This document shows positions 26,317-35,725 of a DNA stretch of 64,000 bases, one piece after another. Positions within the stretch are counted from its first letter, which is position 1. Each line of letters begins with the position of its first letter. The DNA lies in contig CAWICQ010000009.1 of NCBI GenBank assembly GCA_963834755.1, forward strand, positions 868,001 through 932,000, read 5' to 3'. Made by a program: the position numbers and the translations under genes. Under the pieces are notes generated by a model. That model saw only the letters and a list, made by a program, of their open reading frames with translations. It ran no database searches and was not told the DNA's origin. The stretch comes from Dokdonella_A sp963834755 (GTDB taxonomy: Bacteria > Pseudomonadota > Gammaproteobacteria > Xanthomonadales > Rhodanobacteraceae).

Positions 26317-27456
26317 ATGCATACGCTGGCAACCTGTTTTCGCCGTGCGGGGCGGCGTTACGGGTTTCCTGCCCTGATCGCCGCATCGCTGTTCCTTGGG
26401 CGGGCGATCCACGCCGCGCCGCTGCAATGGCAAATCGATATCACGCCCAACGGCGAGCTCTTTCCGGTGCTCGATCTTTCCCAGGCGCCACGCCCGGCCG
26501 GCGACGCGGTGGGCGAAGGCGACGGTCTTGTCGCGATTCGCATAAAGAGCGACGCGAAGCGTCGCGTCCGCCTGCGCGTCGAGACCGACGGGCTGCTCGC
26601 ACCGGCGACGATCGACACGACGATAGGCACCGGCGCACCGGTAGAGCTGCGCCCCAGGCTCGCGTGGGATCGCGCGCAGATCGGAGCGCTCGCGGCACCT
26701 CGCACGCAGCATCTGCACGTGCGCATCGAAAGCGACGGCCTGCCGGCCGATGAGCGCGATATCGTCGTCCGCCTGCATCCGCTGGACGAAGCGCTCTACT
26801 ACGTGCGCGAAGGCCGCGAACGAGTCGACCTCGGCGCCGTGTTCGCGGCGTACGTCGACCCTTCGGATCCCGTCGTGGACGAAGTACTTGCTCTTGCGCG
26901 GACGTTCGCGCCGGATGTTGCGTCTCCCGCTGAGTCGCTGGACGCTCGCATGGAACGCGTTCGCGCCGTGTGGAATGCGCTCGAACGGCACGGCATGCGC
27001 TACGCGGGCGACGACCCGGCCGTCGCTCGCGGCCCTTCGATCTTCAGCCAGCGCGTGCGACTCCTGGCCGACAGCTGGAACGAGGGGCGCGCAAACTGCA
27101 TCGACAGCAGCGTGCTGATCGCATCCGTGCTGGAGCGCCTGGGCATCCGCAGCTTCATCGTGCTCGTGCCGCGCCACGCATTCATCGGCTTCTATGCCGA
27201 CGACGACGAAAACGGAGCCGAGTTCCTCGAGACCACTCTGCTCGGCGCGATGCCGGCGACAGGTACGGCGTCCGCACGCCCATCCTCGTTCGAAACTGCA
27301 CGCGCTTCGGGTCGCGCGCGTTGGAACCGCTCCGCGGCGAAATTCGACGGCAGACACCGGCCCGACTATCAGCGCATCGACATACGGCTCGCCCGAGCGC
27401 ACGGCACGTTGCCGATCGGCCGTGTCGGCGATGCCTTTCGAGATGCGGCAAGGTGA
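26317..27456 (+). CDS. Secreted transglutaminase-like protein
   Basis: The 379-residue protein has a signal peptide ending near AIHAAPLQW. A beta-rich N-terminal half is followed by a transglutaminase-like cysteine protease fold. The probable catalytic Cys is in EGRANCIDSSVLIASVLERLG and the His in LVPRHAFIGFY, with an Asp/Asn third residue not certain. Such domains act as peptidases, amidases or crosslinkers in bacterial envelopes. The start at 26317 is preferred because the upstream open frame lacks protein character. It heads the plus-strand glycan operon but is 145 bases from the next gene, so it may be separate. Confidence 0.7.
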   Translation: MHTLATCFRRAGRRYGFPALIAASLFLGRAIHAAPLQWQIDITPNGELFPVLDLSQAPRPAGDAVGEGDGLVAIRIKSDAKRRVRLRVETDGLLAPATIDTTIGTGAPVELRPRLAWDRAQIGALAAPRTQHLHVRIESDGLPADERDIVVRLHPLDEALYYVREGRERVDLGAVFAAYVDPSDPVVDEVLALARTFAPDVASPAESLDARMERVRAVWNALERHGMRYAGDDPAVARGPSIFSQRVRLLADSWNEGRANCIDSSVLIASVLERLGIRSFIVLVPRHAFIGFYADDDENGAEFLETTLLGAMPATGTASARPSSFETARASGRARWNRSAAKFDGRHRPDYQRIDIRLARAHGTLPIGRVGDAFRDAAR

Positions 27457-27601
27457 TCCGGTCCGCGGGGTCGAGCAACGCTCCGCACCGGCATGTGCGC
27501 CGCGGCCCGTTTAGACGCGCAGCTGCGGTTGCCGCCATAATCAGAGGTTCACGCATCCGCAGGCAACGCCTGGTTTGGCCAGCGCCGATCCGCGGGCGGA
27601 A

Positions 27602-28921
27602 ATGACCAGGAACTGGACGACGGTGAGCTCCGATCCGACCGACGAATACCTCGAGCGCGTCAAGGCCGAGATACGCGCCGAGGCCGACGCCGCCCGTCTG
27701 CGAGCGCCGTTGCCGCGCAAGACGCTGCCCGAGCCGAGCGTCGGCGATACGGCGCGCAACGACGGCATCGATCGAGCACGGCTCGACTACGCGATCGGAG
27801 AACTGACCGGACTGCAATACGTGGCTTTTGTGGACAACGCCTTCCGCGCGTTGCTCAAGCGTCCCGCCGACGAGCCAGGGAAGGATCGTCAATTGCGCCT
27901 GCTCGCCGTCGGCGCGAGCAAGGCCGAAGTGCTGGGCAATCTGCGCTATTCGAACGAAGGCCGCCGGCTCGGCGTTCGCATACGCGGATTGTTGCCGCGC
28001 TACGCGCTGGCCAAGCTGGTGCGCATTCCGGTCATCGGCTATGTCTTCGAATGGTTGCTTGCGCTCGCCGCCGTGCCGTTGCTGCTGCGTCATCAGCGCG
28101 GCGCCGACACCCAGAATGCCGCTCGTTTCGACGATATCACCGCGCACCTGACGCGCCTCGACGAGCTGAGGCGCGAGCTCGACGAGACGCGCGCGCATTT
28201 CGCCGAGCGGGCGCAAGCGCTCGAGCAGCGCGCGACCACATTGGAGCTGCGCACACAATCTTTATGCGACAGCATCAGCGATCTGCCCGACCTGCGGCAT
28301 CACATACTCGCGGTCAATCACTGGTCGGTATCGCTGCAACGGAGCTTCGCCGAGATTGACGAAGCCGCGAACGCAGAGGCAGAACGCACACAGTCATTGC
28401 TGGCTGCGATGTACGCTGCACCCGATGCCAGCGCCGATCGCGAAGCGCGCTGCATACGCTGGCTGGCTGCGTTGCAAGCACGCGCGCCCGCACCGGCACG
28501 CGTACTCGATCTTGCCAGCGGCGATGGCGAATGGATGGCCCGTCTCGGCGCGCACGGCTACGACGCGGCGGGCGTCGAGCCAAACCGCTTTCTGGCCGCG
28601 CGCGCGCGCGAACGCGGATTGATTGTGGTGATCGATGAGCCGTTTGCATGGCTCGCCCGCTGCGCTGACGAAGACCTCGATGTCATCACGTGTTCCGGCG
28701 GTCTGCCGCGCGACGACGGCGCGCTCGCAGACGCTCTCGCGCACTTGCGCCGCACGCTGAAGCCGGGCGGCTGGTTGATGATCGACTGGGCTACGCAGTC
28801 GACCGGTCCGTGTGCAGCGGGCGGCGATGTGGCACGGGCGAGCCGCGCTGTCGCGGCCTCGGGTTTTGCCGTCGACGCATCGTTGTCGCTCGGCGATGCC
28901 GTGTTGGCGCGGCGTCGATGA
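27602..28921 (+). CDS. DUF4214-like / coiled-coil / methyltransferase fusion
   Basis: The 439-residue protein has a DUF4214-like module at about 65-130 (FVDNAFRALLKRPADEPGKD, then LRYSNEGRRLGVRI). A hydrophobic stretch follows (IGYVFEWLLALAAVPLLL), then a coiled coil (about 180-235; rich in LDELRRELDETRAHFAERAQALEQ). The C-terminus is a class I SAM methyltransferase fold (ARVLDLASGDGEWMARLGAHGYDAAGVEPN). The product of such proteins in glycan loci is often a methylated sugar, sometimes a chain-terminating cap. The start at 27602 (ATG preceded by GGCGGAA) is favoured over an upstream TTG. The next gene begins 28 bases on. Confidence 0.75.
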   Translation: MTRNWTTVSSDPTDEYLERVKAEIRAEADAARLRAPLPRKTLPEPSVGDTARNDGIDRARLDYAIGELTGLQYVAFVDNAFRALLKRPADEPGKDRQLRLLAVGASKAEVLGNLRYSNEGRRLGVRIRGLLPRYALAKLVRIPVIGYVFEWLLALAAVPLLLRHQRGADTQNAARFDDITAHLTRLDELRRELDETRAHFAERAQALEQRATTLELRTQSLCDSISDLPDLRHHILAVNHWSVSLQRSFAEIDEAANAEAERTQSLLAAMYAAPDASADREARCIRWLAALQARAPAPARVLDLASGDGEWMARLGAHGYDAAGVEPNRFLAARARERGLIVVIDEPFAWLARCADEDLDVITCSGGLPRDDGALADALAHLRRTLKPGGWLMIDWATQSTGPCAAGGDVARASRAVAASGFAVDASLSLGDAVLARRR

Positions 28922-28949
28922 TCATGTCGCCCGCGATTTTCGCACAGCC

Positions 28950-30044
28950 ATGAGAATCGCGATGCTGGTTCCAGGGCTCGCGCCGTACGATGCCGTGAGC
29001 AACGACACCTTGGGCATGACTGCGGCGTTGCGCTCGTTCGGCCACGAAGTCGCGCTGTTTGCGCCGCATGCGAAGGATATCGACGAGCCCATCCAGGCGC
29101 CAGAAACGATCGAGCGCTGGCTCGGCTCGCCGGAAGATGTCGTCATCTATCACTATTGCACCGGCTGGGATTTTCCGCGCCAGCTCTTTCGTCGCGTGAA
29201 AGCGCGCCGCGTGCTTCGCTATCACAACATCACACCGCCGGAGTTTTTCGCAGGCTGGTCCGACGGCTATGTCGCCGCATGCGCCGACGGGCGCGCCCAA
29301 CTCGACGCGTACGCGGCGATGCGATGCGAGCTTTATCTCGGCTGCTCGCCGTTCAACAACCGGGATTTCGTCGAGCGCGGCGTCGATCCGGCTCGGTGCG
29401 CCGTGCTTGCGCCATTCCATCGCGTGGAGCGGCTGCTCGCCGCTGAGCTGGATGCACGCCGGCTGCCCGATCCGAACGGTGCACCGCTATTGCTGATGGT
29501 CGGCCGCATCGCGCCGAACAAGAACGATTTCGCGCTGATCGACGCGCTGGCCGCATGTCGCGAAACGATCGATCGAGGCGCGCGCCTGCTGCGGGTCGGC
29601 AAGCTCGATCCGAACCTCGCGAGCTACGGCAACGCGTTGCGCGAACACGTGCGCGAGCGCGATGCGGAGCAGCACGTGATCGCGCTCGGAGATGCGAGCG
29701 ATGCGGAGCTGCGGGCCGCCTACGCGGCCGCCGACGCGCTGGTGATGCTGAGCGCACACGAAGGCTTTTGCGTTCCGTTGATCGAAGCGATGGCGCTTGG
29801 CACGCCAATCATCGCCGCCGGATCGAGTGCGATTCCGTGGACGTTGCAGGACGCGGGCCTGATCTGGGACGAACCCGACCCGCACGTCATCGCGATGTCG
29901 ATCGCACGCCTGCGACGCGATCAGGATCTGCGCACATCGCTGTGCGAGCTAGGAAAAGCGCGATATCGCTCGATGTTCGCGCCGCGAGTCCTGACCGAGA
30001 GCCTGCGCGAGACGATGGTCCGGCTGGATGCGGTGCCGGCATGA
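28950..30044 (+). CDS. Glycosyltransferase family 4
   Basis: A 364-residue GT-B enzyme that begins MRIAMLVPGLAPYDAVSNDTLGM. Diagnostic stretches are IYHYCTGWDFPRQL, VLRYHNITPPEFFAGW in the acceptor domain, and LLMVGRIAPNKNDFALIDAL, VMLSAHEGFCVPLIEAMALGTPII in the donor domain, with the two Glu of the EX7E motif. It is clearly paralogous to the next gene. The two overlap by 4 bases (ATGA), so this triplet of glycosyltransferases is translated as a unit. The sugar transferred is unknown. Confidence 0.88.
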   Translation: MRIAMLVPGLAPYDAVSNDTLGMTAALRSFGHEVALFAPHAKDIDEPIQAPETIERWLGSPEDVVIYHYCTGWDFPRQLFRRVKARRVLRYHNITPPEFFAGWSDGYVAACADGRAQLDAYAAMRCELYLGCSPFNNRDFVERGVDPARCAVLAPFHRVERLLAAELDARRLPDPNGAPLLLMVGRIAPNKNDFALIDALAACRETIDRGARLLRVGKLDPNLASYGNALREHVRERDAEQHVIALGDASDAELRAAYAAADALVMLSAHEGFCVPLIEAMALGTPIIAAGSSAIPWTLQDAGLIWDEPDPHVIAMSIARLRRDQDLRTSLCELGKARYRSMFAPRVLTESLRETMVRLDAVPA

Positions 30045-31150
30045 GCTCGGCGCGAAAGTCCGCACGTCGGGCGGCTCTGCTGTTGCCCGTGCTCGCAAGC
30101 CGCGATGCGATCGGAAGCGATGTGCTCGGCATGGTCGAGACGCTGCGCGCGCTGGGCATCGAGACGCGAATCTTCTGCGAGGGCAGGGACGGCGCCGAGG
30201 TGCCCACTTACCCGGTGTCCGACCTCCTTTCGTTCGCGGGCGGCCGCGACGATCTCATCATCTATCACTATTCGGTGGGCTGGCCGTTGGCGATCGACGT
30301 GTTGCGCCGTGCGCGCGGGCGGCGGATCGTGCGTTATCACAACATCACGCCGCCGGAATTCTTCGCCGGCGTCTCGCAGCTGTTTGTCGACGTCTGTGCA
30401 CGCGGGCGCAAGGAGATTCCGGCGGTCGCCAAGCTCGGCTGCGAGCTCTACATCGCAGCCTCGGAATACAACCGCGCCGAGCTCGTCGCCGCGGGAGCGC
30501 CGCGCGATCGCGTCGAAGTTCTCGCTCCATTTCATCGCATCGAGGCGTTGCTCGACTGCGAGGCGGACCTTCAGCTTCTCGACGAACTCGCAGACGGCGC
30601 GCGCAACTTCCTGATGGTCGGGCGCATTGCCCCGAACAAGGCGCATCTGGATCTGATCGAGGCGTTCGCCGCGTATCTGGATCGTTTCGATGATTCGGCG
30701 CGGCTCTTGCTCGTCGGCCGGACCGATCCGAACCTGCGTTCCTATGAAGAGGCCATTCGCGAGCGGGCTGCACAGCATGAGCTCGGCGGACGCGTGCGCT
30801 GGATCCTCAGCGCCAACGAGGCCCAGTTGAAGGCCGCCTATCTTTCGAGCCACGTGCTGATGCTGCTGAGCCGGCACGAGGGGTTTTGCGTGCCGCTCGT
30901 CGAAGCGATGGCGATCGGTCTGCCGGTGGTCGCACGTGCGAGCTCGGCGATACCGGAGACGCTCGGCAATGCGGGACTGGTCTGGGACGAAGCCGATCCG
31001 CTCGTCTTGGCGGCCGCTGCCGACAAGATCTTCCGCGACAAAGCCTTGAGGCAGCATCTCGAGGACCTCGGCCGCATGCGCTATCGCGAGCGCTACGCGC
31101 CGAAATTGCAGCGGAAACGATTCGCCGAACTCGTGGAGCTGGTGGCATGA
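30041..31150 (+). CDS. Glycosyltransferase family 4, paralog of the preceding gene
   Basis: The 369-residue enzyme shares long stretches with its upstream neighbour: IYHYSVGWPLAIDVL, RIVRYHNITPPEFFAG, NFLMVGRIAPNKAHLDLIEA and LSRHEGFCVPLVEAMAIGLPVV. Conservation of both acceptor and donor domains suggests tandem duplication followed by change of linkage or acceptor, as when two identical sugars are added in a repeat unit. It overlaps both the upstream and downstream genes by 4 bases. Confidence 0.88.
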   Translation: MSSARKSARRAALLLPVLASRDAIGSDVLGMVETLRALGIETRIFCEGRDGAEVPTYPVSDLLSFAGGRDDLIIYHYSVGWPLAIDVLRRARGRRIVRYHNITPPEFFAGVSQLFVDVCARGRKEIPAVAKLGCELYIAASEYNRAELVAAGAPRDRVEVLAPFHRIEALLDCEADLQLLDELADGARNFLMVGRIAPNKAHLDLIEAFAAYLDRFDDSARLLLVGRTDPNLRSYEEAIRERAAQHELGGRVRWILSANEAQLKAAYLSSHVLMLLSRHEGFCVPLVEAMAIGLPVVARASSAIPETLGNAGLVWDEADPLVLAAAADKIFRDKALRQHLEDLGRMRYRERYAPKLQRKRFAELVELVA

Positions 31151-32379
31151 AGCCGCGCGTCGCCATCGTCGTGCAGAGATGGGCGCCCGCAATCGCCGGC
31201 GGCTCCGAGGCGCTCGCATGGCAATACGCCGGCCTTCTCGCGGACGAGTTCGACGTCGACTTGCTGACATCGACCGCGCTCGACTACGTCACCTGGAACA
31301 GCGAGCTGCCGCAAGGAGTCGAACGGATCGAAGGCGTTTCCGTGCACCGCTTCGCGCCGGCATTTCCGCGCGGCGACTATTTCTTCGCGCTCGACCGCCG
31401 CGAGAGAGCCGATCGCGAGGCGGACGACGCCAAGCGCTGGGCGGCCGTCTGGACCACGGCATTGCAAGAAGAGCTGATCAAATTCCAGGGCCCGTGGTGT
31501 CCGGGATTGATGGAGCATCTCGAGGCTCATGCCGACGCATACGATGCCGTGCTGCTTTGTACCTACCTCTATCCGACCAGTTATTTCGCCGCGACGCGCA
31601 TTCGGCCGCACAAACTCCTGCTGGCGCCGACGCTGCACGATGAACCCATGGCCTACCTGCCCGTATACGCCCGCTATCGCGAACGGGTCGGGCGCTTCCT
31701 CTGGCTGACTGAGGCGGAACGCGATCTCGCGCGCCGTCTATGGCATGTCGACCGCGGCGAAGTCATCGGCATGGCGATCGATGCGGCCGCCGCACAGGCA
31801 GAGCCCGCCGAGACGCCATACTTGCTCTATTGCGGGCGCATCGATGTGCACAAGAACTGCAATGAACTGTTGGAGTGGTTTGCCCTGCATCGAGCGGCGC
31901 ATCCCGAGACACCGCTCAGACTCGTGCTGATAGGCAAGGATGCGCTTGGCCTGCGCACCATGCCCGATGTCGAATTTCTCGGTTTCGTAAGCGAGGAAAG
32001 AAAGCGCGCGTTGATGGCGGGAGCACGCGCTCTGGTCCAACCTTCCCATTTCGAGAGCTTCAGCATCGTCGTTCTCGAGGCGATGGCGCAAGGCGCGCCG
32101 ATCATCGTCAACGGCGCGTGCGAGGTTCTGGCGGAACATGTCGCCAAGAGCGGGAGCGGATACGTATATCGCAGCCGCGACGAATTTGACGCGGCCATCC
32201 ATGCGCTGGCCACCTTGGCGCCGAACGCACGCCGGGAACAGTCGCGACGCGCGCGCGATTACGCGGTGACACGCTTCAGCCGCGAGCGAGTCGGCGAACG
32301 CCTCGTCGCCGAAGTGCGCGCTGTCGTCGGTCAAAACGAAGGCGACGGAATCGACCCTGGAGCATTGCAAAAGCGCTGA
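31147..32379 (+). CDS. Glycosyltransferase family 4
   Basis: This 410-residue GT-B enzyme begins VAIVVQRWAPAIAGGSEALAWQYA, the glycine-rich acceptor loop. The donor domain shows LLYCGRIDVHKNCNELLEWF and VQPSHFESFSIVVLEAMAQGAPIIV. It belongs to a different branch from the two upstream paralogs. Its long middle section (about 90-180) is acidic and Trp/Tyr-rich. The ATG overlaps the previous stop by 4 bases and the next gene starts 5 bases after its stop. Confidence 0.87.
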   Translation: MKPRVAIVVQRWAPAIAGGSEALAWQYAGLLADEFDVDLLTSTALDYVTWNSELPQGVERIEGVSVHRFAPAFPRGDYFFALDRRERADREADDAKRWAAVWTTALQEELIKFQGPWCPGLMEHLEAHADAYDAVLLCTYLYPTSYFAATRIRPHKLLLAPTLHDEPMAYLPVYARYRERVGRFLWLTEAERDLARRLWHVDRGEVIGMAIDAAAAQAEPAETPYLLYCGRIDVHKNCNELLEWFALHRAAHPETPLRLVLIGKDALGLRTMPDVEFLGFVSEERKRALMAGARALVQPSHFESFSIVVLEAMAQGAPIIVNGACEVLAEHVAKSGSGYVYRSRDEFDAAIHALATLAPNARREQSRRARDYAVTRFSRERVGERLVAEVRAVVGQNEGDGIDPGALQKR

Positions 32380-32384
32380 GCAGA

Positions 32385-33362
32385 ATGATGTCCGATCCCA
32401 AATCCATCAAGGTTTCACGCGACGCGGTCGTCTGGGCCTATCGGCTGTTCCTCGGCCGCGAGCCGGAGAGCGATGCGGCCGTTCGCGACCATGTCCGAGG
32501 AGCTGCCGATTTCGCGGCGCTCCGCCGCGCTTTCCTCGAAAGCGCCGAGTTCTCGTCCATGTCGGGGCAGCGTGAGCGCCAGGGCCTCGACGGCGACGAA
32601 CCCGCGCGCATCATCGAAACCGGCGGCGAGCCCGCGAAGCTCCGCCAATTGTTCGAGCACATCGATCAAACGTGGCAGCACCTCGGCGACACCGATCCGT
32701 ATTGGTCGGTGCTCACCTCGGCGCAATACCGCGGCCAGCCCGCTCAGGAAGATATCGATCGCTTCTTTGCCAGCGGCAAGGCGGAAGTGGAGCGCCTGTT
32801 CAACGGCTTCGCACGCGAAGACATTCGCCCGCGTCCGGGCGTTTGTGTCGAATACGGATGCGGCCTCGGCCGCGTGACGCGCTATCTCGCGCAGCATTTC
32901 GAGCGTGTCGTGGGCGTCGATATCTCGGCGCCGCATCTCGTACTCGCCGAAAAACTCGCGACGGCGGCTCACGTCGAAGGCGTGCACTGGACGCATCTGG
33001 AATCGCTGGAATCGCTCGAATCGTTGCCCGCAGCGGATTTCATCTACAGCGTGATCGTGCTGCAACACAATCCTCCGCCCGTGATCGAGCGCATCGTTGC
33101 AACGTTTGCGCGAATCCTGAAGCCCGGAGGCATCGCACACTTCCAGGTGCCAACCTATCGCGCCGACTACGAATTTCGGCTGAGTGACTATTTGAAGAGC
33201 CACGTGGGTCGCAAGGAAATGGAGATGCACGCGTTCCCGCAACGGCGGATTTTCGAGATCTTCTCGGACGCCGGAGCGGTTCCCGTCATGGTGATAGAAG
33301 ACGGATCAACCGGGTTCCGACACGGCGAGAGATCGAACACGTTTACTTTCAGGAAGACGTAG
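32385..33362 (+). CDS. Methyltransferase with N-terminal DUF4214-like module
   Basis: The 325-residue protein starts with a DUF4214-like segment (about 10-60; AVVWAYRLFLGREPESDAAV, then FLESAEFSSM). A class I SAM-dependent methyltransferase domain follows (about 150-270) with motif I VCVEYGCGLGRVTRYLA, acidic post-I VVGVDIS and ILKPGGIAHFQVP. It is the last gene of the plus-strand operon and probably methylates the sugar or a chain end. An ATG one codon later (32388) is equally possible. It converges on the sensor kinase gene with 64 bases between. Confidence 0.83.
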   Translation: MMSDPKSIKVSRDAVVWAYRLFLGREPESDAAVRDHVRGAADFAALRRAFLESAEFSSMSGQRERQGLDGDEPARIIETGGEPAKLRQLFEHIDQTWQHLGDTDPYWSVLTSAQYRGQPAQEDIDRFFASGKAEVERLFNGFAREDIRPRPGVCVEYGCGLGRVTRYLAQHFERVVGVDISAPHLVLAEKLATAAHVEGVHWTHLESLESLESLPAADFIYSVIVLQHNPPPVIERIVATFARILKPGGIAHFQVPTYRADYEFRLSDYLKSHVGRKEMEMHAFPQRRIFEIFSDAGAVPVMVIEDGSTGFRHGERSNTFTFRKT

Positions 33363-33426
33363 CGGAAGGCTACAGCGTCGATCTAGCGTTCGAGGCGAAT
33401 ACTCGGCCCTAATCCAACTCAACTAT

Positions 33427-34806
33427 TCAAAACCGTATTCCGAACCGAGCCCCGCCCAGCGCCTCGGATCGCGTCACACTCAGCTCGCCCTTATAGGCAC
33501 GCAGAATATCCTGCACGATCGCAAGGCCGATGCCGTGGCCTTGCACGCGTTCGTCGCCGCGCACGCCGCGCTGCAGGAGATGCTCGACATCCACATCGGG
33601 AATGCCCGGGCCGTCGTCTTCCACGACGAGCTCCATGCCCGTTCGCCGGCCTGCTGTGGCGGGCCGCGCGTGGGCGCTCAGGAGCACGCTGCGACGCGCC
33701 CACTTGAACGCGTTTTCGAGCAGATTGCCGAGGAGTTCGAGCAGATCGCCCTGATCGCCGTGGAAGCGCGCGGCGGGATCGATGTCGAATTCGCAGAGGA
33801 CGCCCTTGTGCGCGTAGACCTTCTCGAGACTGCGCACGATTTCTTCCGCATACGGTTCGATCGGCAGCGGCACCGCGAAGGTTTGATGACCCGACGTCGC
33901 CGCGCGCGACAGCTGGTACGCGACGATTTCTTCCATGCGGCCGACCTGCTCGAGCACGGTCCAGCGCAAACGCTCGCCGCCCTCGCCGGTTTCGAGCTGG
34001 CTGCGCATCACGGCAAGCGGCGTCTTGAGGCTATGCGCAAGATCGGACAGCGTATTGCGATAGCGCTTGAGCCGATCGCGCTCGGCATCGATGAAACTGT
34101 TGAGGCTCGTCGTCAGGCCCGCGAGCTCGGCCGGATAGGCGCGATCGAGATGATCCTGACTGCCGCGTTCGACGCGGGCGAGATCGCCGACGACCTTGCG
34201 CAGCGGCGCGAGACTCCAGCGCAATACGACGACCAGCAACAGGATCAGCACGACGCCGGTCGCGCCGAGCCAGATCGCCAGCGTGCGCCTGTATACATCG
34301 ACCTGATTGCTGAGACTCGTGACGTCCTCGGCTACGTAGAACGTCAGGTGCAGCACCCTCTTCGGGCCGGCATTCCAGTCGACGCCCTGCGCGAGCACGT
34401 AGAGATCACCGACCGGCGTCGACAGCGGACCGCTGAAGCGAACTACGCCACGTGCGAGCTGATCGGTGAACGGCAGATCGCGATCGGCCGCGGACGGCGA
34501 GCGCCACTGATTGTTCTTTGCGCCGACGATCTTGTCGCCGACGATGCCCGCGTAAAGTCCGGACGGCACGGGACGATCGAAGCGCGGATCGGGCCCGACT
34601 TCCGGCGGCAACAGCGAGCCGCCGCGCGTCGGATCGGCGGCGGCGAGGTACGAATAGATGTACTGCTGCAGGCGTTCGCGAAGCGCGCTTTCGGCGGCTT
34701 CGTAGAACGCGCGGTCAAGAGCGAAGAAGGCGAGTCCGAGGAAAGCTGCAAGCACGCAGCTCGCTGCGGCGAGAGAGCGCGCTTGCAGCGATAGCGGGCG
34801 CGCCAC
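33427..34806 (-). CDS. phoQ: Sensor histidine kinase, PhoQ-like
   Basis: The 459-residue protein has a first membrane segment at about 10-30, a periplasmic sensor of about 140 residues, a second membrane segment (IWLGATGVVLILLLVVVLRW) and a HAMP linker. The phosphoacceptor His is in LSDLAHSLKTPLAVMRSQLE (H-box, about 245-265). N-box ELLGNLLENAFKWARR and G1 DDGPGIPD, with GHGIGLAIVQDIL, complete the ATPase domain. It is the partner of the response regulator 14 bases upstream. PhoQ-type sensors respond to divalent cations, acid or antimicrobial peptides; this role is inferred from family and the PepSY gene nearby. Confidence 0.88.
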   Translation of the reverse strand: MARPLSLQARSLAAASCVLAAFLGLAFFALDRAFYEAAESALRERLQQYIYSYLAAADPTRGGSLLPPEVGPDPRFDRPVPSGLYAGIVGDKIVGAKNNQWRSPSAADRDLPFTDQLARGVVRFSGPLSTPVGDLYVLAQGVDWNAGPKRVLHLTFYVAEDVTSLSNQVDVYRRTLAIWLGATGVVLILLLVVVLRWSLAPLRKVVGDLARVERGSQDHLDRAYPAELAGLTTSLNSFIDAERDRLKRYRNTLSDLAHSLKTPLAVMRSQLETGEGGERLRWTVLEQVGRMEEIVAYQLSRAATSGHQTFAVPLPIEPYAEEIVRSLEKVYAHKGVLCEFDIDPAARFHGDQGDLLELLGNLLENAFKWARRSVLLSAHARPATAGRRTGMELVVEDDGPGIPDVDVEHLLQRGVRGDERVQGHGIGLAIVQDILRAYKGELSVTRSEALGGARFGIRF

Positions 34807-34820
34807 GCTCGCCAGGTCCG

Positions 34821-35552
34821 TCAGGTGCCGCTGCTGGCTTCGTCGTTCGTCGCCTGGACCGGTTCGCCGGAAGTGTCGGTGCGTTCCAGTGCAAAGCGGT
34901 AACCGCGCCCGCGCACGGTCTCGATCGGCTTGATGGCGTTGTCCGGATCGAGCTTGCGGCGCAGGCGCCCGATGAATACCTCGAGCACGTTGGAATCGCG
35001 ATCGAAGTCCTGCTGATAAATGTGCTCGGTGAGATCGGCTTTCGAGACCAGCTCGCCGGCGTGCAGCATCAGATATTCGAGCACTTTGTACTCATAGCTG
35101 GTCAGATCCACGGGCTGGCCGTTGACGGTGACGGTCTGTGCGGTCGTGTCGAGCGTGATCGGACCGCACTCTAGCAGTGGCCGCGACCATCCGCTCGCGC
35201 GACGCACGAGCGCATTGAGGCGCGCGAGCAGCTCTTCGACGTGGAAGGGCTTGACGAGATAGTCGTCGGCGCCGTTCTTGAGGCCTTGCACTTTGTCCTG
35301 CCAGCTCGATCGTGCGGTGAGAATCAGGATCGGGCAGCGCTGGCCGGCCTCGCGCAGCTGCTTGACGAGATCCATGCCCGAAAGCTTCGGCAGGCCGAGA
35401 TCGATGATCGCGACGTCGAACGGAACCTCGCGACCGAGATAAAGCCCCTCCTCGCCGTCTCCGGCGGCGTCGACCGCAAAGCCGTCGCGCTTGAGGCGGG
35501 CCGCGAGCGTCTCTCGCAACGGGGCCTCGTCTTCCACCAGCAGTACGCGCAT
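34821..35552 (-). CDS. phoP: OmpR/PhoP-family response regulator
   Basis: This 243-residue regulator has a receiver domain with acidic pocket EDE, phosphoacceptor Asp in DVAIIDLGLP, Thr in ILTARSS and Lys in YLVKPFH. The C-terminal winged helix (about 130-225) contains LTSYEYKVLEYLMLHAGELVSK and the recognition helix region VFIGRLRRKLD, typical of OmpR/PhoP proteins. Start 35552 has an excellent GAGGAG site 6 bases upstream; the in-frame upstream stretch is not protein-like. It forms an operon with the kinase and probably the PepSY gene upstream. Confidence 0.92.
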   Translation of the reverse strand: MRVLLVEDEAPLRETLAARLKRDGFAVDAAGDGEEGLYLGREVPFDVAIIDLGLPKLSGMDLVKQLREAGQRCPILILTARSSWQDKVQGLKNGADDYLVKPFHVEELLARLNALVRRASGWSRPLLECGPITLDTTAQTVTVNGQPVDLTSYEYKVLEYLMLHAGELVSKADLTEHIYQQDFDRDSNVLEVFIGRLRRKLDPDNAIKPIETVRGRGYRFALERTDTSGEPVQATNDEASSGT

Positions 35553-35725
35553 TGTCGTCTCCTCAATCGTCGATCCCGCGATGCCATCGATCACCACGTA
35601 CCCCGGAGCGAACAACGGAACCGGATCCCGCCGCGTGTCGCTGACGGTGCGGGTGAAATCATGCTCTTTGCCCCACGTCCGCGACCGCGACGTGCGCCGC
35701 ACCGGCGCGCGAGGCACTCACCGTT

